Of a stretch of 64,000 nucleotides of DNA, positions 31,765 through 43,041 are shown in pieces. Source of the stretch: Naematelia aurantialba (taxonomy: Eukaryota > Basidiomycota > Tremellomycetes > Tremellales > Naemateliaceae). Below the pieces are notes generated by a model. That model saw only the letters and a list, made by a program, of their open reading frames with translations, was not told the DNA's origin and did no database searches. The DNA is taken from NCBI GenBank assembly GCA_021527695.1, contig JAKFAO010000009.1:1178001-1242000 (forward strand). The letters are read 5' to 3'. How positions within the stretch are numbered: position 1 is the stretch's first letter; each line of letters opens with the position of its first letter. The translations under genes and the position numbers were made by a program.

Positions 31765-34403
31765 CTAACGTCGGCGAGGCGGAGACGGTGAATCGTCTCT
31801 GACCCTTCCGCCGCCATTTCGCCTCGGTGGTGTACGGCTCGGGGAGCGCGTGTACCTCCGTCGACGAGGCGGAGAGTCGTCCACTGCCCTTCTGCGGGGC
31901 GGCGAATCGTCCACTGCCCTTCGACGAGGTGGGGAGTCCGCTGGGCGCCTACGAGGTGGCGGGTCATCCACTGCCCGTCTGCGCGGTGGCGGGGACGGCG
32001 AGTCGTCTAACCTCCGCCTAGGCGGCGAAGCGCGTCGTCGCGGTGGTGGCGATCGCGAGCGCGAGCGAGAGATCGAGCCCCTTCTGCGTTTTGGAGGGGG
32101 GGAGCGGGTGATGCTCCTGCTCCTGCTTGAGCTGCGGGAGTAAAACCGCGGTCTCGTGCGGCGAGGGGGAGATCTGCGCGAGTAATCTGATCGCGAGTCG
32201 GTGGCATAATCAGAATCAGAGTCTTCCGTGCTCGTGGTGATATCAGACGACGAGTCCGAGTCGGAATCACTGCTGGATGATTCGGCGGCGGCCATTGCAG
32301 CATGCTTGGCCGCAAGCATCTTGGGTGCGTTGGCGAGGTACTCGCGCATTCCTTCTGTGATACGCCCGAGCCCGATAGACGTAAAGTAGTTGATGGCGAA
32401 ACGGGTGTTCTTGGGATTATCCATGGGGAACATGCCGGCAAATGCGGGCTGCAGGTCGGGGATCTTGAATCGTTCGCTGAGTTTGGCGATGCCCAGCATC
32501 TCTAGCATCTCGGTACACAGGATCTTGACGAAGATTCGAGAGCTCGACGTCGTCTCGTCCTCGTTCATGTGGACCACATGTAACACAGCCCAGGAAATAC
32601 CGTCTGAAGCCAGCAGGTGACCAAAGAACCTCGCAATGTTGCGCAGCTTGTTCGTCTCGTATCGGTGGATCGTGTCGTAGTATTTCACGAATGCCTCCTG
32701 GAAGCAATCCGTCCACACGCGATTCAGCTTGCAGAACCGCTCGCCGATGAGACCGTAGAACTGGTTGTAAGACCGTTCCTGCGAACAACACTCGATGATC
32801 ATGTTGCACATTTCAATCTCGCGTCCCTCGGGTATGTTGATCTTCATCAACTTGTGCACCGCTTCTTCAAAGTTGAGCGAGTTCATGATGGTGAGGTAGA
32901 TTGTTCGGCGCAGATTGATCAAGTTGGTCTCGGTCATGTCGGTGATACCGGCCTTTTCAGGCGCAACGGCCTCGTCCTCGCTTTCCTCGTCGGAATAGTC
33001 GCTGCCAGAACCAGAGTCGTCTTCGACATCAGAGTCACCGAGGATTTCGCGCTTGATTTCGGCGTACTTCTCCTCGTTTGCGAGGAAATTGGGGTCAACT
33101 TTGAACAGGTCTGGAGCGGAATCAGCAGGTGTCTAGGGGCCCCTGAGAATCAACTTACTCAGCCCTTCCTGCACCTGCAAGGTGTCGTCCAGCGTGACCC
33201 GATGGGTAATTTGCTCCTCCTCTTCGACCAGGTCGAGGCCCTCTGGCACAGCGGGGTTGTCCTTGTACTTGTCCTTTCGGACCTGGAACAGCACCTCGAT
33301 CATGTACTGACACCGCTTGCTGATTGCCCCTTCGTGCAAAACTGCTCGGAAGCGCTCAAAGACCGTGTTGTTGGCTTTTGGCGAGTTTTCGCCCAGGAAG
33401 AAACCGACTTCACGCATGAATCCTACTGCGACTTCTATCGAGTCGTCGGTCGGGCGGTCCAGGCACAGCAGGAGAATTTGCAGAGCAACAATCTCGTGCG
33501 CGACAAACTGGTTACAGAGGTGCGCAATGAAAGTGGAAGTCGCATGGCAAACCGTCTACAGATTGTTAGCGCGATATAAAGAGGACACGAGGCTCACTCA
33601 CCTTGTCGTTTCGTTTATACGCTCGACGGAACTGGCTGATCAAGCGGATGAGAACCAGCTCGCCGACCTGGGGGAGTTTGGTATTGATGATCGCGACGAG
33701 AGCGGCAAAGATGGGGGTGAAGGGGAGAGAGGAGGCCTGCGCTCTCATGATGGAGCGCGCAAAGAGACCCTTTCCGCGGATGAGGTTCTCGCCAAACAGT
33801 TCCGGAACGACATGTTTGATGTTGGACACGTTTACCTAAACAAGCGTCAATCAAATGTGAATGAACCCGGAGCATGACGAGTTGTGGGAAAGGGAAGGAG
33901 TCGGTGGCAATGACCAACGCCGAGGACGGACCTTGTTGATCAAACCGTTGATGCTCTTTCGCAATGCGTCCCAACTGAGTCTCTGGAACTCGGGGCTCAT
34001 CTTGTCCTTCGCCGCCTCTGCCTGCATGGCCCTCAACCGCGCGGGGGGAATGTACGCCCCTCCGGAGCGCGACCCGAGCAGCTTTGCAAACTCGGCTTTT
34101 GCGCTCGAGTCAACCCCATTCTGAGTCGCCACAGCGACCGTGCCGTTTGTTCCTCCATTCTGACCGGGTGGTGACGGCAGTCTTCGGGCCGGAGGAGACG
34201 GCGAACGAGATGGAGACCTGCAAAGGTCAGCAAGTGTCATCTGGTAGAATGAATGTGATGAAAGAGAAGAACCGGAATGAGGAGGGGGGAGATTCGACAT
34301 TCCTTTTACGCTTTAATGCCGGGCCATTCTCAGGCGACACACTGCGGGTCGACGATTGAGTGAGAGACCTTGAGACCGATCGGGACGGCGAAGAGCGTGA
34401 CAT
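31765..34403 (-). CDS. CWC22: Pre-mRNA-splicing factor CWC22 (MIF4G + MA3 + RS tail)
   Basis: Spliceosome component that in animals recruits eIF4A3 to load the exon-junction complex. The start at 34403 gives [13 protein letters not shown], followed by a Ser/Arg/Pro-rich leader. The MIF4G domain spans [38 protein letters not shown], the HEAT-like helices ([20 protein letters not shown]) and [20 protein letters not shown]. The MA3 domain follows: [57 protein letters not shown] and [20 protein letters not shown]. The last third is a long Asp/Ser-rich then RS/Pro-Arg tail with repeated [10 protein letters not shown] units, ending SPSPPRRR. Several introns lie in the 5' half. Nuclear. Confidence 0.94.
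31770..32030. repeat. Coding repeat array for the RS/Pro-Arg tail of CWC22
   Basis: Tandem units of about 30 bp encode [14 protein letters not shown] decapeptides, repeated at least four times with variation ([30 protein letters not shown]). Such arrays readily change copy number. Confidence 0.75.
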
Positions 34404-34756
34404 TGCGCTTTAGGACGGCCGTGTCAGAGGTACTTTGTCACCTACGCAAGTTGAAAGGTATAGGTAAACTAGAGAGAATCCAGAGCTTGCCGCCATAACT
34501 TGCGGGTGCAAACGGAATAATGACGTGTCAACTGTTCGGCTCTATCACTATCACCAGGCGTGCCTGTTGCCACCCGATTTCTTGATTTTTTGAATTCGCT
34601 CTGCCAAGGCAGCGCTTCAGACGTCCTCATTACGACAAACAGCAACAGGGCAGCACGCATTCCATAGGACAGGAGGTCACCCGGCTTCATTCTTGGAGGA
34701 TCTCTGTTTGCCACTACTCCTTCCAGCAGATACGGCAGGAGTGCGGGTCGAACGTG
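34404..34756. promoter_or_regulatory. Bidirectional promoter, CWC22 and IMP4
   Basis: A 353-bp gap between the divergent start codons of two nuclear RNA-processing genes. No clear core element is seen. Confidence 0.5.
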
Positions 34757-35904
34757 ATGGTTCGTCTCTTGTACGGAGCCGGTCTCCCAGCTAACGCTGC
34801 GCTCAGCTTCGGAGACAGACCCGAGAACGGCGCGAGTACATTTACAAAAAGTCGCAAGAGGCACAAGAGCAGGCTATATATGAGCGCAAACAGCGAATCA
34901 AGGACCTGCTCGCGGCTGGCAAGCCACTACCTACTGAACTGCGGAACGAAGCTCGAGCACTAGGAGGGAAGGATCTGGTGCTGGACGAAGCGCAGGCCGG
35001 TAGGTCTACCCGCAGCGTCCCTTTGCGTAATGCTCAAAGATCTCGACAGCACCCAAATCACACATCGACGACGAGTATGCCAAAGTCGGGACATACGACC
35101 CCAAAATCGTCATCACCACCTCGCGCTCGCCATCTTCTCGACTACTGCAATTCTCAAAAGTGCGCCTCGCCGCTCTCCTCTCCTCGGCCTGTTCGTCATG
35201 CTGACGGAGCTCTAGGAACTGCGTCTCGTTTTCCCCAATTCATTCCGACTGAATCGAGGAAACACAGTCATGCGGGACCTGGTGCAGGCCTGCCTTGCGC
35301 AATCTGTGACCGACCTCCTGCTGCTGCACGAGACTCGCGGTGTTCCCGACGCACTGATCATCTGCCACCTCCCTCACGGCCCCACACTATCCATGACCCT
35401 GCACAACGTGACGCTACGACACGACGTCTCGTCCAATGCTTCCAGCACCGTATCGGAGCAGTACCCCCATCTCATTTTCGACGGGTTCTCGACAAAGCTC
35501 GGCTCAAGGGTCGAAGGGATCCTCAAGGCCCTGTTTCCCGTGCCGAAAGACGATGCCAAGCGAGTCATGACCTTTGCCAACGATCGCGACTTTATCAGCT
35601 TCAGGTGGGTCTCGCGTCTGAAATCCCATGCCACAACGGTGTGACAGAGTGACGAACACCACTGACAATTGTAGACATCATGTGTTTGCCAAAGTCTCGC
35701 ACAAGGATGTACAGCTCGCAGAAGTGGGACCACGGTTCGAGGCGAAACGTACGTTAAGAATAGATTGCTTCGAAAGATACAGGACTGAGCTAACGTATTC
35801 CAGCCTACGAGATCAAACAGGGGACTATCGACCAGACCGAGGCGGACGTTGAATGGCTGCTGCGGCCGTACATGCGAACTGCAAAGAAGCGAAACCAGCT
35901 ATGA
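34757..35904 (+). CDS. IMP4: U3 snoRNP protein IMP4 (Brix domain)
   Basis: Component of the small-subunit processome, needed for 18S rRNA processing in the nucleolus. The start codon ATG (34757-34759) is immediately followed by an intron (34760-34806, GTTCGT...CTAAC...CAG), so exon 1 contributes only the initiator Met. Exon 2 continues LRRQTRERREYIYKKSQEAQ, matching the universal MLRR-type N-terminus of IMP4, then LLAAGKPLPTELRNEARAL. The Brix domain follows: IVITTSRSPSSRLLQFSKEL, RLVFPNSFRLNRG, GVPDALIICHLPHGPTLSMT, YPHLIFDGFSTKLGSRVEGI, LKALFPVPKDDAKRVMTFAN, FISFRHHVFAKVSHKDVQLA and EVGPRFEAKPYEIKQGTID. It ends LLRPYMRTAKKRNQL. Length and motifs are those of an intact protein. Confidence 0.95.
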
Positions 35905-36213
35905 GCATTTTGGAGCACATTGATCACCGACAGCTTCTGATCTTGTTGTATTGTACTGCATGTAAAGCATAGCATGATATCAGATAGTCATGAACGTATC
36001 TACCGTATGCTGGGGTAGCCGCTCAATTCAGGCGAGACGAGAGTCACACGACCGCATATGCGCTGCTCTCTTCCTGTCGCCTCTGGTTGCCTCCTTCAAT
36101 TCTGAGAATGCGCGCAGATTGTCCACTGACTCACTGGCAGGCATCGGAAAGGCATGCACGACGTGTGCTCGGCCTTGCCCCATGTCTTGTTGGAAACCTT
36201 TCACCTTTAAAGG
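35905..36213. other. Convergent 3' intergenic region
   Basis: A 309-bp gap between IMP4 (+) and the AKL-ending protein (-). No gene is seen. Confidence 0.5.
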
Positions 36214-38315
36214 TCATAACTTGGCCGCCACTGTCATGGCTTGCCTCTTTCCCTCAAAAACGTCTCGCCATTCCATCCACCATCCCATACCAATTTTTCT
36301 GCACTCATCAGGCAGCTCCTCGATGACCATCTTGAATACCGCTCCCGCGAGATTCAATGGTACTTCCCGACCTTCGGTATCTTGTAATATCCGCTGGGCC
36401 AGGTCGTCCAAGTAGATTTGTAGGCCTGGGAGAGGGATGTATGCAGCGAACGAGATACGGACCATTAAGAGGGTGGACGCATAATCTGCGGTGAGGTTGG
36501 GCCTCGAGGTATCCGCGTCCAGGAGAGCAAACAGGGCGTGGAGGTGTTCCTGAGGGACCGTCGTTGCCGCTGTGAGGAGCGTGGTGCACGCTGAGCGCAG
36601 CTGGTCCGAAGTGATGTCGCCATTTCGAGCTTGCTGCTTTTGTCAGCAGATCCCACTTACCGAATAAGTAAGGTGACTTGCCCTGAATATGAGGGGCGGG
36701 TAGGATCTCAGTAGCTCAACAGTAACGCCCGACTGTGGCGGCGCAGCTTGTGCCCAATCCGTCGAGGCAGTGATGACAGCCAGAACGAAAGCATGAGCTG
36801 ACTCGAAGCTCGATGGGTGACTTGGGTCAACCACATAACTGGTCATGTCAGCTTGGCTGTTAAGGACAAACGGAAATGCGAACGTTTCAGCGATTTCTAG
36901 GAGCCAACGTAAGGTCGGTGCGTCGACCTCGTGAAGAAGTTGCTCGGCAACACGCAGCAGAAATGTGGCCTCGGCCTCCTTGCTCTGAGCACTTCTTAAT
37001 GCTTTAAACAGTTCCAACACTCCGCCTGGCCCACCTCGCGCAACCAGCACATCCAGAGAGCCATAGAGAACCTTTTCATAGCCCTCGAAGCCACCAGACG
37101 AGGAGTCAATGACAGTTGCGAAACTCGCTAACGTATGTATGATTTCCACAGCCATAAGACCCGACGGAGGTAGGGATGTAACCTTCGAGGGTGATGAAGG
37201 AGGGACATCCGACAAGAGTGTATTCAGGATTGACTGTGAAACGAGGAGAAAGGAGAACAGAGCCGTCTTCATATGATCCCAATCTACAAGCAAGATCAGC
37301 CGGACTCTACGGCGAACTGAGAAATCTATCACCTTGCTTGACTGCGTTCAAGGTTTCTCCATGATCACGTTGGAATGAACGCATTGCGATGCAGAAACCT
37401 CTCATCTCATCCCAGGCATGATGCTTACTAGACGGTCCGCCGTGAGCAAGGACTTCGAAAGTTCTCGCAATGACTCGGGAGATGGCGGCCGCGCGCTTTT
37501 CGTCGCCGAGCTCTTCTAATAGTTGCCTCTGTAGATGCGGCAAAACGTCCTGTAGTGCATGTAAGAGCTTGAAAAAGATCGCGAAGCTTGTAAGGTGAAG
37601 AAAGTGTTTGCTAAGAACCGAAGCCGGCGCATACTTAGGACAGAAGGAAAGAAAGTAGGAAGAGGAAGCTTACATTTAGATCCAAGGCCGAAAGGCGCTC
37701 GGCAGCAACATGTGGAATAATCTCAACGAGAGCTCCATATGTATCGTATGCCATCGCACCCGAGCTGTCGCCGAGCTGTTCCGCTAGGTCAAGGATGACG
37801 GCTTCTTCGAGTCTGACCCGCCCGCTTCCCCAGACAAAGTTTGGGACATCATCGAGGCCTTGCAACACTCCTAGTTGCAGGTTATGCTTGCCTAACGTCG
37901 AGGTAGACGCCAATATTGGCTGCAGGATCGTGTCCAGCCATCGCTGCGAGTGGATGTGCAGTTTCCACGACCCGAGGTAACTCCGCCCCGCATCCTTGGT
38001 GAGGAGATCGACCTTGGCGGACACAGCCAAACAAATCGCTCCGACCAATGCGTTTGTCGGTTGAACATGCTCTTGGGCAAGACTTGGAATATCATGGTTC
38101 GGCGTCGTCACGGTCCACAAGCTTGGCGAGTTCGCAAGAGCTGTGACGAAAACTGGGAGCTCTGCCAACGGGAGAGTGGACAGAAAGTGTGTGATGGCGC
38201 CGCAGAGCGTCTCGAGCGGTATGCTGGACGGCTGAGGGGATTCTAGGACCTTTATGAGAGACGCTACGAGCTCACGATCTGAATCCCTCGAGCTACCCGG
38301 CCCCGCGGCAGGCAT
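36214..38315 (-). CDS. Helical-solenoid protein with C-terminal AKL; candidate peroxin Pex8
   Basis: Several exons join into one all-helical, Leu-rich protein of roughly 600 residues. The start at 38315 gives MPAAGPGSSRDSDRELVASL. Recognisable blocks are LCGAITHFLSTLPLAELPVF, LGKHNLQLGVLQGLDDVPNF, LLEELGDEKRAAAISRVIAR, LFSFLLVSQSILNTLLSDVP, GGVLELFKALRSAQSKEAEA and ECRKIGMGWWMEWRDVFEGK. It ends TVAAKL-stop; AKL is an accepted PTS1 variant. Yeast Pex8, a fungal importomer linker inside the peroxisome, is likewise a repeat-helical protein of this size ending in SKL or AKL, so Pex8 is the best guess. That is inference from architecture and signal, not a motif match. An in-frame ATG at 38387 would add 24 residues. 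Confidence 0.55.
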
Positions 38316-38659
38316 GGTGGAGAACTGCACAGAAACGAGACGAGCAAGACTGCAACAGACCAACCGGTTAGTCCGAGCCGACAGCAAGCCTACAATGGTG
38401 TGAAATTAGGCAAGGACTAAAGTTGGGCGCCTTGTGGGCGATGATCTGCGCCTATTGGTAGATCTCGTGTTGGCATTTCAAAGTGACAAACGTGTGTTCT
38501 GTTTGGACCGAATCGTGGTCACTTTATCAATTCCTCCGATCCACGAAACCACCTCATCACGCAGAGGACAGGGGGGCTGACCCACGGTCGTGAATCCTAT
38601 CACACGACCTGCTCGGCGTTGGCGTTCTCACCTTCACTCCTACTCCTTCAGCGCGAGCG
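38316..38659. promoter_or_regulatory. Bidirectional promoter, AKL-protein gene and PPN1
   Basis: A 344-bp gap between divergent start codons. No clear motif stands out, and a short 5' UTR intron cannot be excluded. Confidence 0.45.
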
Positions 38660-40976
38660 ATGCGGTCGTTCACCGTCCTGGGCATCATATGCTTTGCATT
38701 GCGAGTGGCCGGAGAGCAAGCACCGCTGCTAGCGTCACCGTCAGCTGCGCGACCGGCACCCAAGCGTGAGTAGATATCCATCCGCGTCGCCTCGAGCAGG
38801 ACGCGGCTAACACGGCATAGCTCTGAAAGGCCGCTTTCTGCACATCACCGACTTCCACCCCGATTCGTTGTACGTTGCTGGCTCGACCTTTGAGTCTGGA
38901 TGCCACCGAAAGCCAAAGAAGGTCCATGGTAAGCTGGTGGACATGGGCGATGACGGGGAGATCGATGAGACGACGCTCCATCAGGCTCTACCTCTAGCTG
39001 GTAGATGGGGTACGGCGTTGTCGTCAGTGCCCTGCTTGTAAGCATGTCCGGTGTTGACGTCTTGTAACAGGGATTGCGATTCTCCCATGTCACTAGTCAA
39101 CGCAACTTTTGACTGGCTGAAAAAGGAATGGGCAGACGAGGTTGATTTCGTGGTATGGACCGGAGACAATGCTAGGCATGTCTACTTTCTGGACTGTCTT
39201 CCGAATCATTCTGATTGATACAGGCATGATATAGATCGCGAACGGCCTCGAACTCCAACAGAGATCTTGGATCTGAACCGGATGATGGCCGCCAAAATGA
39301 GCGCGACGTTTGGCAAAGAGGTGGTGATCGTTCCAAGTATTGGGAACAACGATATATACCCACACAATGTGCTTGCACCAGGGCCAAATCGTGTGACTTC
39401 GGGCTTCCTCAAGTCAGTTTCTCATCTCGTCTGTAACTTTAGGCTAACGGCCGTAGGATTTGGAAACACTTCATCCCTACAGATTTCTTGCATGTCTTTG
39501 AAAGAGGGGCGTATTTTTCTGTCGAGGTCATTCCTGATCAACTCGCGGTCATCTCTCTCAATACCTTGTTCTGGTACGACGCAAATACACGTGAGCTCCT
39601 TCCAGCCAAAGCCACAGTGTAAATGTCATAGCTGATGGCTTGTAGTGGTCGATGGCTGTCGCGATCACACGACCGATCCGGGGTCTCTTGAGCTAGAGTG
39701 GCTCGAGGTGCAGCTAAACGAGTTCCGGGATCGTGGGATGCAGGTGTGGTTGACTGGGCATGTCCCGCCTCATATGGGCTTATACTTCGAGAACTGCTGT
39801 GAGTTTCTATCATCACTGTATCAGGCGAGCTGACTCGAAGGAAGATCTTCGATATGGTGATATCGCTCTGCGATTCCAGGACACTATCGTTGGACATCTC
39901 TTTGGTCACATGTGAGCTTGCATCGCCATATCAGCCATGAAGCGCTTTGACGATCCACAGGAATGTCGACCACTTCTTCTTTATCGACGTGGAAGAGCTC
40001 GAAGATACTGCTAGACTCTTGGCGATCAACTCCCTGCCTCAACGTTCGAATATCTCTTCCGGTTTTGACGGACCAGAATTACGGCACGGCCCTCATCTGG
40101 CCAACTCGGGCCGCTTTCGAACGTTTGGGCGATCCGGAAACAAAGGGTTGAGCGATGCACTCAAGAAGGACTTTGGCGAGATGCCCGGGCCAGCAAAGCT
40201 CAAGCTAAAAGACTATGCGGTGATCAATGTTGCCCCAAGTGTCATTCCCACATACCTTCCAGGTGTGCGCGTATACTCGTCAGTCCCGAATAGAAAGATC
40301 AAGTGTTAGGGTCAAGCTGAACGAAAGGCAGATACAATATTACCGGCGTTAGTCGATCTCCGTCCGCATGCGACCTGGAGAGCTTAAAACGCAAGCATGG
40401 TCACCGTCATGATAACCCGAAAGACGATTGCTCGGAGCCTGAAAATGAGGACAAGCCGCACTGTACATTCAAGAACAAACCGCGACACTATAACCGCCAC
40501 TCGCCTTCCCGGCAAAATCAGCCCTTTACTCCACTCGGCTACGCCCAATTCTACATGCCCGACGTTGATGCGCAAACCAAGTCTTCCCCAAACTGGGTCG
40601 TCGAATACACGACCTTCAAGATTCCCGCTCTAGTGCCGGATACGCTTACCTCGAACGATACCGGCGGCCAGCCTCTACCTGTCCCACTTCACCTGTTACC
40701 AGAATACGAGGCGGGAATCATGGACGCATCTGGACCAATGGGCGCCGAGAAGAAGAAGCGGTTCAAAAAGGCGCTGAAGAAGATCACGCCCTGGAAGATG
40801 AAGGACTTGACGATCAACAGCTATGTCAAGTTGGCGCGGAAACTTGTCGCCGAGAAGAAAATGTGGAGCAAGTTTCAGCAGTTGATGTGAGTTGTCGTGG
40901 CGGTCGCGGATCGGATTTGGTTTGATGAGAGTTATCACTGACAAGGAATAGGTATGTGTCGAGCGAGACTAAATGA
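38660..40976 (+). CDS. PPN1: Vacuolar endopolyphosphatase
   Basis: Calcineurin-like metallophosphoesterase that cuts long inorganic polyphosphate chains in the fungal vacuole. The ATG at 38660 gives [20 protein letters not shown], a signal peptide or signal anchor. Metal-site motifs follow: [50 protein letters not shown] (equivalent of GNHD), [14 protein letters not shown] and [18 protein letters not shown]. The Ppn1-specific C-terminal half contains [26 protein letters not shown] and NWVVEYTTF, then LPEYEAGIM and a basic helical tail ([20 protein letters not shown]). The final exon, YVSSETK, joins across an intron of about 62 nt. Potential N-glycosylation sites (NIT, NDT) fit passage through the secretory route. 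At least eight short introns; no inactivating change. Confidence 0.93.
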
Positions 40977-41287
40977 GTCTGACATCGTGGCGGTTTGGGG
41001 GTTGTATCCTTGTATACATGTACAGTACTGTGGCTGTTGTATTCTCCCATGTAGAACGACCAAGTGGGACGAGCTACGTGAAAGATTTTGAACGAGCGAG
41101 CGAGTCAAACCATCATCCATCATGCATCCCATCCAATCAGTGGGCCAGGATGTACATACGTTGAGCCCGTGCGCTATGGTTGTCAGCGCTTGAACCGTTC
41201 TAGACGATACAGGAGGTAGGCAACGACTCCACTGGTCCTGAGAGCTACTCATGCTAGAAGCAAAGGTAGATGCCTAAATGCGTGTAT
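40977..41287. other. Convergent 3' intergenic region
   Basis: A 311-bp gap between PPN1 (+) and the first F-box-like paralogue (-). No coding signal is seen. It marks the switch from conserved genes to the accessory region. Confidence 0.5.
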
Positions 41288-42514
41288 CTATGCGAGAACT
41301 CGCTCATTTATATCGTCACCGATGTACTCCCGATACCAGTCGGTAACTTCGCTGTGCCGAAGACTTGGGTTGTGCCAAAAGTCGAGCAAACTCCATGCAT
41401 TGGTCTCCGGATCCTGGTTTGCACGAACGACCATATACGCCTTCTGTGAGTCTTTAGACGGTTAGCTCCAGGCTTCTTTGGTGCAGGGGGAGGCCAGCAC
41501 GTACCCCTCGTGGTGTTGGGATCCCCGTCATCAGGGATTGTTCCCGGTCTGAATCGGACTTCGCGGCCCCTACTTGGGCAATCATCACGTTTCGTGGCAG
41601 AGAATCCAAAGAAAGGCCTCTTTTGTCCAGTGCCCCCTGGTTTACTAGGGTTACTACGTACCAAAATCGACTGTTCGCTGATGCCGTAGAGATGGATGCT
41701 CAGCTGATGCTGATCGGTGCTGGATCCCCATTTTGCCAGTGAAAGATAATTGCAGAGATGGATCAGATCGTGAAACACATCAGCGTCGTCAACAAGCTCG
41801 GGCTCGTACTGGACCTCGATAGTTTCAAGAGTGGAGGGCAGAGTCACGACACCCTCATTCCCAGGCGGCGCATAAAAGTTCGAGAACAACGGCCGTCCGA
41901 ATCCCGCCAACGGGACGACTCTCAGGGCCGCAAGCCACGTTGTTGCTTCCTTCAAGACCACTCCCACTGCTGGCTGGTAGTCTAGACCTCGTGCGTTGAG
42001 CCGCGTACACTTTGTCAAGATTCTGAATAAGTGGCGCAGTTGTGCGATTTCCCTTGATCTAGCCTGTTTCCAAGAGTCAGTTCATGACGTCTTTCAACAC
42101 ACTGTTGATGTGACCCACGCAGACTTCACCTAAGGCTCTAGCGTATGCAGTACGAAGTGCCCATTCCGTGAGATCGAGTGTGAGGGTTTCGAACCCGTCG
42201 TAGGTCAATTTATCGAGGTGCACTTGATTACTCACCGTGAGCTTTCGAGCAACTCCACGCAGAGTGTCAGGAACGTCCGCGTCCACGTCCGGAGCCCAGA
42301 GATTTTCGAAGACCGACGTGAAGATCGCCCGGCGAACATGAAAGCATGTTTCGGCAAACCTGACCCGTTCGCCACCCGTAAGCTGAGCGTTGATCATGTA
42401 GATCACATCGTCGTTATAGAAAGACGTCCGCGGTTGGGTTCTGGCGGTCCAAGTGAAGGCTGGTTTGCTTTCTGCTAGGCTAACTTCGTTGTTCCTGGGG
42501 AGGGATTCCTGCAT
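41288..42514 (-). CDS. F-box-like paralogue, family I, copy 1
   Basis: First of four head-to-tail members of one family. The ATG at 42514 gives MQESLPRNNEVSLAESKPAF. The F-box-like block is VIYMINAQLTGGERVRFAET followed by CFHVRRAIFTSVFENLW, then VARKLTVSNQVHLDKLTYDG. The second half carries the family signatures: TKCTRLNARGLDYQP, VTLPSTLETIEVQYEPELVD, HQLSIHLYGISEQSIL, FFGFSA and REVRFRPGTIPD. The last exon joins in frame after an intron at about 41455-41510 and gives a tail (DSQKAYMVVRANQDPE, DWYREYIGDDINERVLA) not shared with other copies. Function is unknown. An F-box would make it a substrate receptor of an SCF ubiquitin ligase, but the domain is divergent and this remains inference. Confidence 0.72.
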
Positions 42515-43041
42515 GTTTCGATGATAGCCGCAGTTGAAGAGTTTGCTGACAGAAGGAAATATCACAGGATGGTACCCAGTTGACAGACGAGGGAGACGGC
42601 TTCTGAATCCAGAACCTCACTCCACCTTTATGTCCCCGCTTCGGCCTTGACAATGGATGACGGTGGTAGTGAGGGAAGCGTTTCACTCTTAAGGCTAGAA
42701 AAGTCCCAGGTGGACTCCTCTGGTTATGTCATCTACATAAGACGCAGAACCGCGGCTACGCCTTCCATAGCAATTCCTTCATGAGTCAGCGCTATGGTGT
42801 CGGACCACGTATTACTGCCGCGACAATCTGAGAAGACTGACGGCCCACGACTGGGAAGCTTGATGGAGTGCAGTGATATGGGGTGAGGATATGGAGAGCA
42901 ACAAGGCAGGAAGGACGGTGTCGAAAGAGAACAAAATGCATCGACACACACATACGGGCCCCTTGTGACTTGTCATCTTTGCATAAGCCCTGCAGGAAAC
43001 GCCTTGCCACTTAGAACTGTATCCCCAAAGGCTTGCACCCG
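42515..43041. other. Intergenic gap between family I copies 1 and 2
   Basis: A 527-bp gap with no convincing gene; it holds the promoter of copy 1 and the 3' flank of copy 2. Confidence 0.45.

Noticed and set aside
32617..33579. 320-codon plus-strand open frame
   Set aside because: It is antisense to the MIF4G/MA3 coding exons of CWC22, whose frame has clear domain matches; the plus frame has no homology and mirrors the codon bias of the real gene.
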